Shown here in pieces: positions 61,792 through 64,000 of a DNA stretch of 64,000 nt. Below the pieces are notes generated by a model that was not told where the DNA came from, ran no database searches, and was given only the letters and a program-made list of their open reading frames with translations. The first letter of the stretch is position 1; every line of letters begins with the position of its first letter. The translations under genes were made by a program, and so were the position numbers. Source of the stretch: an uncultured Muribaculaceae bacterium (GTDB taxonomy: Bacteria; Bacteroidota; Bacteroidia; Bacteroidales; Muribaculaceae); the NCBI GenBank assembly GCA_944321705.1, contig CALUMG010000003.1, forward strand, positions 62,001 through 126,000. The letters run 5' to 3'.

Positions 61792-63255
61792 TTATTCTTC
61801 GACAGGGACAAGAGTTCCCAACGCTTTGGACAAATAAACATTGCACAACTGAACGTCGATTTGCGCGTCAATGTTCTCCGAATTGGCCTTCAGCCACGCC
61901 GTCTGTGCCTCCATGACATCATCGGCCGTCAACACGCCCTCAGAGAATCCGAGTTGCGCCTGTCGCAAGTTTTCCTCAGCTTTGGCAAGGTTGCTCCTTG
62001 TCATCGTATAAGTCTTTATTGATTCCTGTGCTTTGAATGAGGCTTGGCTCACCTGCAACTCGATTTTTTCACGCGCGTCTTCAAGTTGCAATCTCCGCAC
62101 GACAGTTTCGCTTTTCGCGCTTCTGTATTTATTGTAATTGCCACCCCAATGCCATATTGGAATCTTTATGACTGCTCCCACGCTGAACATGCCCGAGAAC
62201 TCTTTTTTGAATCCGTCAAACACATTGGGATTTGAAAAAGAATACATGCCAACGACTCCCACATTTGGCAACATCGACGACAATGCGACTTTTTCTTTTT
62301 GCTCATATATTTTCACGGCAAGTTCAAGCGACTGGAGTTCGTTTCTGCGGCTGTACACTTCATTCATGTCATAATCATTGGCCGGAAGCTGGTCGACGGT
62401 TATTTCACGATCCTCATCGGCAAGCGTGAACACTGAGTCAAGCGGCAATCCGCACACTTGGGCTAAAGCCATTCTTGACAATGCAAGGCCGTTCTCAACC
62501 TTTGTCAAGTCCACATTAGCTTCATTCAACTTCACAGCGACGCTCAATTGGTCGGCACGAGTAGCGACGCCCTCGGCAAACATCGCATTGACATTATGAT
62601 TGAGGGAATCGAGCAACGCCACATAGCTTTTAGCAAGTTTCTCCTTCGCCTTCAGCGACACGACTTGCCAATAGGCCGCGTCCACGTTATATATCAATTC
62701 GGATGCAGCTGTATTATATCCTGCCGCGGCAAGACGCTCGGCATATTTTGTTATTTGGTTCATCGCCCTTATTTTCCCTCCCATATATATGGGTTGAGTC
62801 AACGTCACGGCACCGGCAAACACATTATGCACATCAAATGTCATCGCTTCTTTCGGAATCAACGCTACGGTCGACGGCACAGGTTGCCCGTTCACCATGA
62901 CAGGCATGCCCGATGCATCGGTTACAAGATTGTAATTATATTGTCCCGTTGACGGGTCAAATGTCATCGTCGGCAATTTCTGGTCTTCATCAAGAAGAGA
63001 TATTTCCTTCTGATTATACAAATACATGCCCGAAAAATCCAACGACGGCAGATAAGCCGCTCTGGCTTCCTTCCGCTGATACGCGGCACCCGCCTGCTTC
63101 TCTTTCGCAATGCGCATCGATTTATTGTTTCGCAAAGCCATGCTTCTGCACGAATCAAGCGACATGACATTTTCGGCACTCGCCGAAAACGCGCTCATCG
63201 AAACGACAATCGCCATCAATATCATCTTAACTGCCAATACACTGCTCTTTCTCAT
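61792..63255 (-). CDS. TolC-family outer-membrane efflux protein
   Basis: A 487-residue outer-membrane channel protein with a signal peptide (1-27, ends SAFSASAE). The two OEP domains are visible: SLDSCRSMALRNNKSMRIAK and, in the second half, the strand-helix repeat with NLRQAQLGFSEGVLTADDVM. GVATRADQLSVAVKLNEA is the internal helix hairpin. The ATG at 63255 gives a good signal peptide; the frame extends to 63375 without one. First gene of the export operon with HlyD and two ABC-2 permeases. Confidence 0.92.
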   Translation of the reverse strand: MRKSSVLAVKMILMAIVVSMSAFSASAENVMSLDSCRSMALRNNKSMRIAKEKQAGAAYQRKEARAAYLPSLDFSGMYLYNQKEISLLDEDQKLPTMTFDPSTGQYNYNLVTDASGMPVMVNGQPVPSTVALIPKEAMTFDVHNVFAGAVTLTQPIYMGGKIRAMNQITKYAERLAAAGYNTAASELIYNVDAAYWQVVSLKAKEKLAKSYVALLDSLNHNVNAMFAEGVATRADQLSVAVKLNEANVDLTKVENGLALSRMALAQVCGLPLDSVFTLADEDREITVDQLPANDYDMNEVYSRRNELQSLELAVKIYEQKEKVALSSMLPNVGVVGMYSFSNPNVFDGFKKEFSGMFSVGAVIKIPIWHWGGNYNKYRSAKSETVVRRLQLEDAREKIELQVSQASFKAQESIKTYTMTRSNLAKAEENLRQAQLGFSEGVLTADDVMEAQTAWLKANSENIDAQIDVQLCNVYLSKALGTLVPVEE

Positions 63256-63283
63256 ATCAATTTTTCGTTTTTTCTTATATATA

Positions 63284-63291
63284 CAAATATA
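63284..63291 (-). promoter_or_regulatory. -7 promoter element for the TolC-ABC export operon
   Basis: Minus strand TATATTTG matches TAnnTTTG, 29 bases upstream of the TolC start. The stretch 63256-63552 holds only this, the metH element and no gene. Confidence 0.5.
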
Positions 63292-63525
63292 GCACCATTT
63301 TCTCTCCTTTTCATCACACAAGTTGCCACATATCCTTTTTTGACCAACAAAAAAGTATTTGCATCTAAATTTCATGTGGCGTGGAGAATTGACAAGTCGG
63401 ACATGGATGACAAAACCAGATGCACATCATCCCTAATCCCGACGGTTTTATATCCAAATGTCGTCATAACAGCCGAAAATGTTTTATTTTTTCACATTAC
63501 ACGGCATTATGACATCATTTATAAT

Positions 63526-63533
63526 TAACTTTG
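63526..63533 (+). promoter_or_regulatory. -7 promoter element for metH
   Basis: TAACTTTG matches TAnnTTTG, 20 bases before the start, implying a very short leader of about 13 bases. Confidence 0.5.
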
Positions 63534-63552
63534 CTAAAAATTTTCAAAAAAC

Positions 63553-64000
63553 ATGACAACAAACGCAGGCCTTGGCACAAACGACGACTTCACAAATGCT
63601 CTCGGGCATCGTGTCCTCGTTCTCGACGGTGCAATGGGCACAATGATACAAAAATATAAACTTGACGAAAGTGATTTCAGAGGCAAACGGTTCTCAGAAT
63701 GGAAACAACCGTTGAAAGGATGCAATGACGTCCTCGTCTTGACCAAGCCCGAAATCATTTCTGAGATACATCGTGCATATATCGAAGCCGGTGCCGACAT
63801 AATAGAAACAAATTCATTCAATGCCAATGCGATATCCCTTGCCGATTACGGACTTGCCGACATGGTAAAGGGAATAAACATCACCGCTGCCCGGGTGGCT
63901 CGACAATGTGCCGACTCATGCAATCGAAAATGCTGGGTGGCAGGCAGCATAGGACCGACCAACCGAAGCCTTTCTATCTCTCCATCGGTTGAAAATCCGG
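63553..64000 (+). CDS. metH: Cobalamin-dependent methionine synthase, N-terminal part
   Basis: Only the first 149 codons lie in the window, and the frame continues past its end. They form the start of the homocysteine-binding barrel: HRVLVLDGAMGTMIQKYKL, then GCNDVLVLTKPEIISEIHR, ADIIETNSFNANAISLADYG and VAGSIGPTNRSLSISP, all standard for MetH. The enzyme transfers a methyl group from methyltetrahydrofolate via cobalamin to homocysteine. The remaining domains cannot be confirmed here. No cobalamin riboswitch was recognised in the short leader. Confidence 0.93.
   Translation, partial: MTTNAGLGTNDDFTNALGHRVLVLDGAMGTMIQKYKLDESDFRGKRFSEWKQPLKGCNDVLVLTKPEIISEIHRAYIEAGADIIETNSFNANAISLADYGLADMVKGINITAARVARQCADSCNRKCWVAGSIGPTNRSLSISPSVENP

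Noticed and set aside
63340..63528. Short plus-strand frame before metH
   Set aside because: No coding signal, overlaps the likely metH promoter region.
63376..63552. Cobalamin riboswitch ahead of metH
   Set aside because: No B12-box-like sequence is visible and the likely transcription start leaves only about 13 bases of leader.

Overview
The window is a chromosomal stretch of a Bacteroidota bacterium, most likely order Bacteroidales. Three things suggest this. Many genes are preceded by the Bacteroidota -7 box TAnnTTTG, several with a -33 TTTG 19-20 bases upstream. There is a type IX secretion (T9SS) sortase PorU plus several cargo proteins with C-terminal sorting domains. The gene families (DUF3078, DUF4199, DUF6452, TamL lipoprotein, rSAM/SPASM of the rSAM/lipoprotein type, GH29) are typical of gut Bacteroidales. 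A Muribaculaceae-like gut commensal is my best guess, but no 16S or other decisive marker is present.

Layout. 1-3.0 kb: minus-strand operon DUF4199 - GT2 - nitroreductase - DUF6452 lipoprotein, then a small SMR exporter. 3.2-9.4 kb: porU, then a minus-strand operon of DUF3078 outer-membrane protein and two small secreted proteins. 9.7-14.4 kb: cutC facing a GH29 fucosidase - transglutaminase lipoprotein operon. 14.5-18.4 kb: MgtC - CPA2 antiporter - GH25 muramidase operon. 18.6-20.3 kb: threonine aldolase and flavin reductase. 20.4-22.9 kb: an unusual operon of a catalytically degenerate PP2C-like protein, a 63-residue peptide with a CVYGPPP motif, a radical SAM/SPASM enzyme and an unrecognised protein. 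23-24.8 kb: a GH43-like secreted enzyme. 24.9-30.7 kb: a tripartite RND pump. 31-35.6 kb: housekeeping genes rpmH, efp, ald, a ROK kinase and fabI. 35.7-42.9 kb: tamB-tamL.

43-55 kb is the accessory heart of the window: four NAGPA-type phosphodiester glycosidase homologues carrying T9SS tails, two of them a nearly identical tandem pair, plus a fifth T9SS cargo protein. Short palindromic MITE-like elements lie between and near them. 55.5-56.5 kb carries a Panacea-domain antitoxin-like gene with a one-base-overlapping partner, a probable toxin-antitoxin module. 56.8-57.2 kb holds two tRNAs and a signal recognition particle RNA in one transcription unit. 57.2-63.3 kb: bioB, then a TolC - HlyD - two ABC-2 permease export operon without an ATPase gene. 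The window ends inside metH.

Functionally the region is dominated by envelope biology: outer-membrane assembly (TamB/TamL), T9SS sorting and its cargo, glycan-active enzymes and two exporters. The two most promising undescribed elements are the rSAM/peptide/pseudo-PP2C operon and the duplicated T9SS-NAGPA cluster. All family assignments come from reading motifs by eye; no database search was run.
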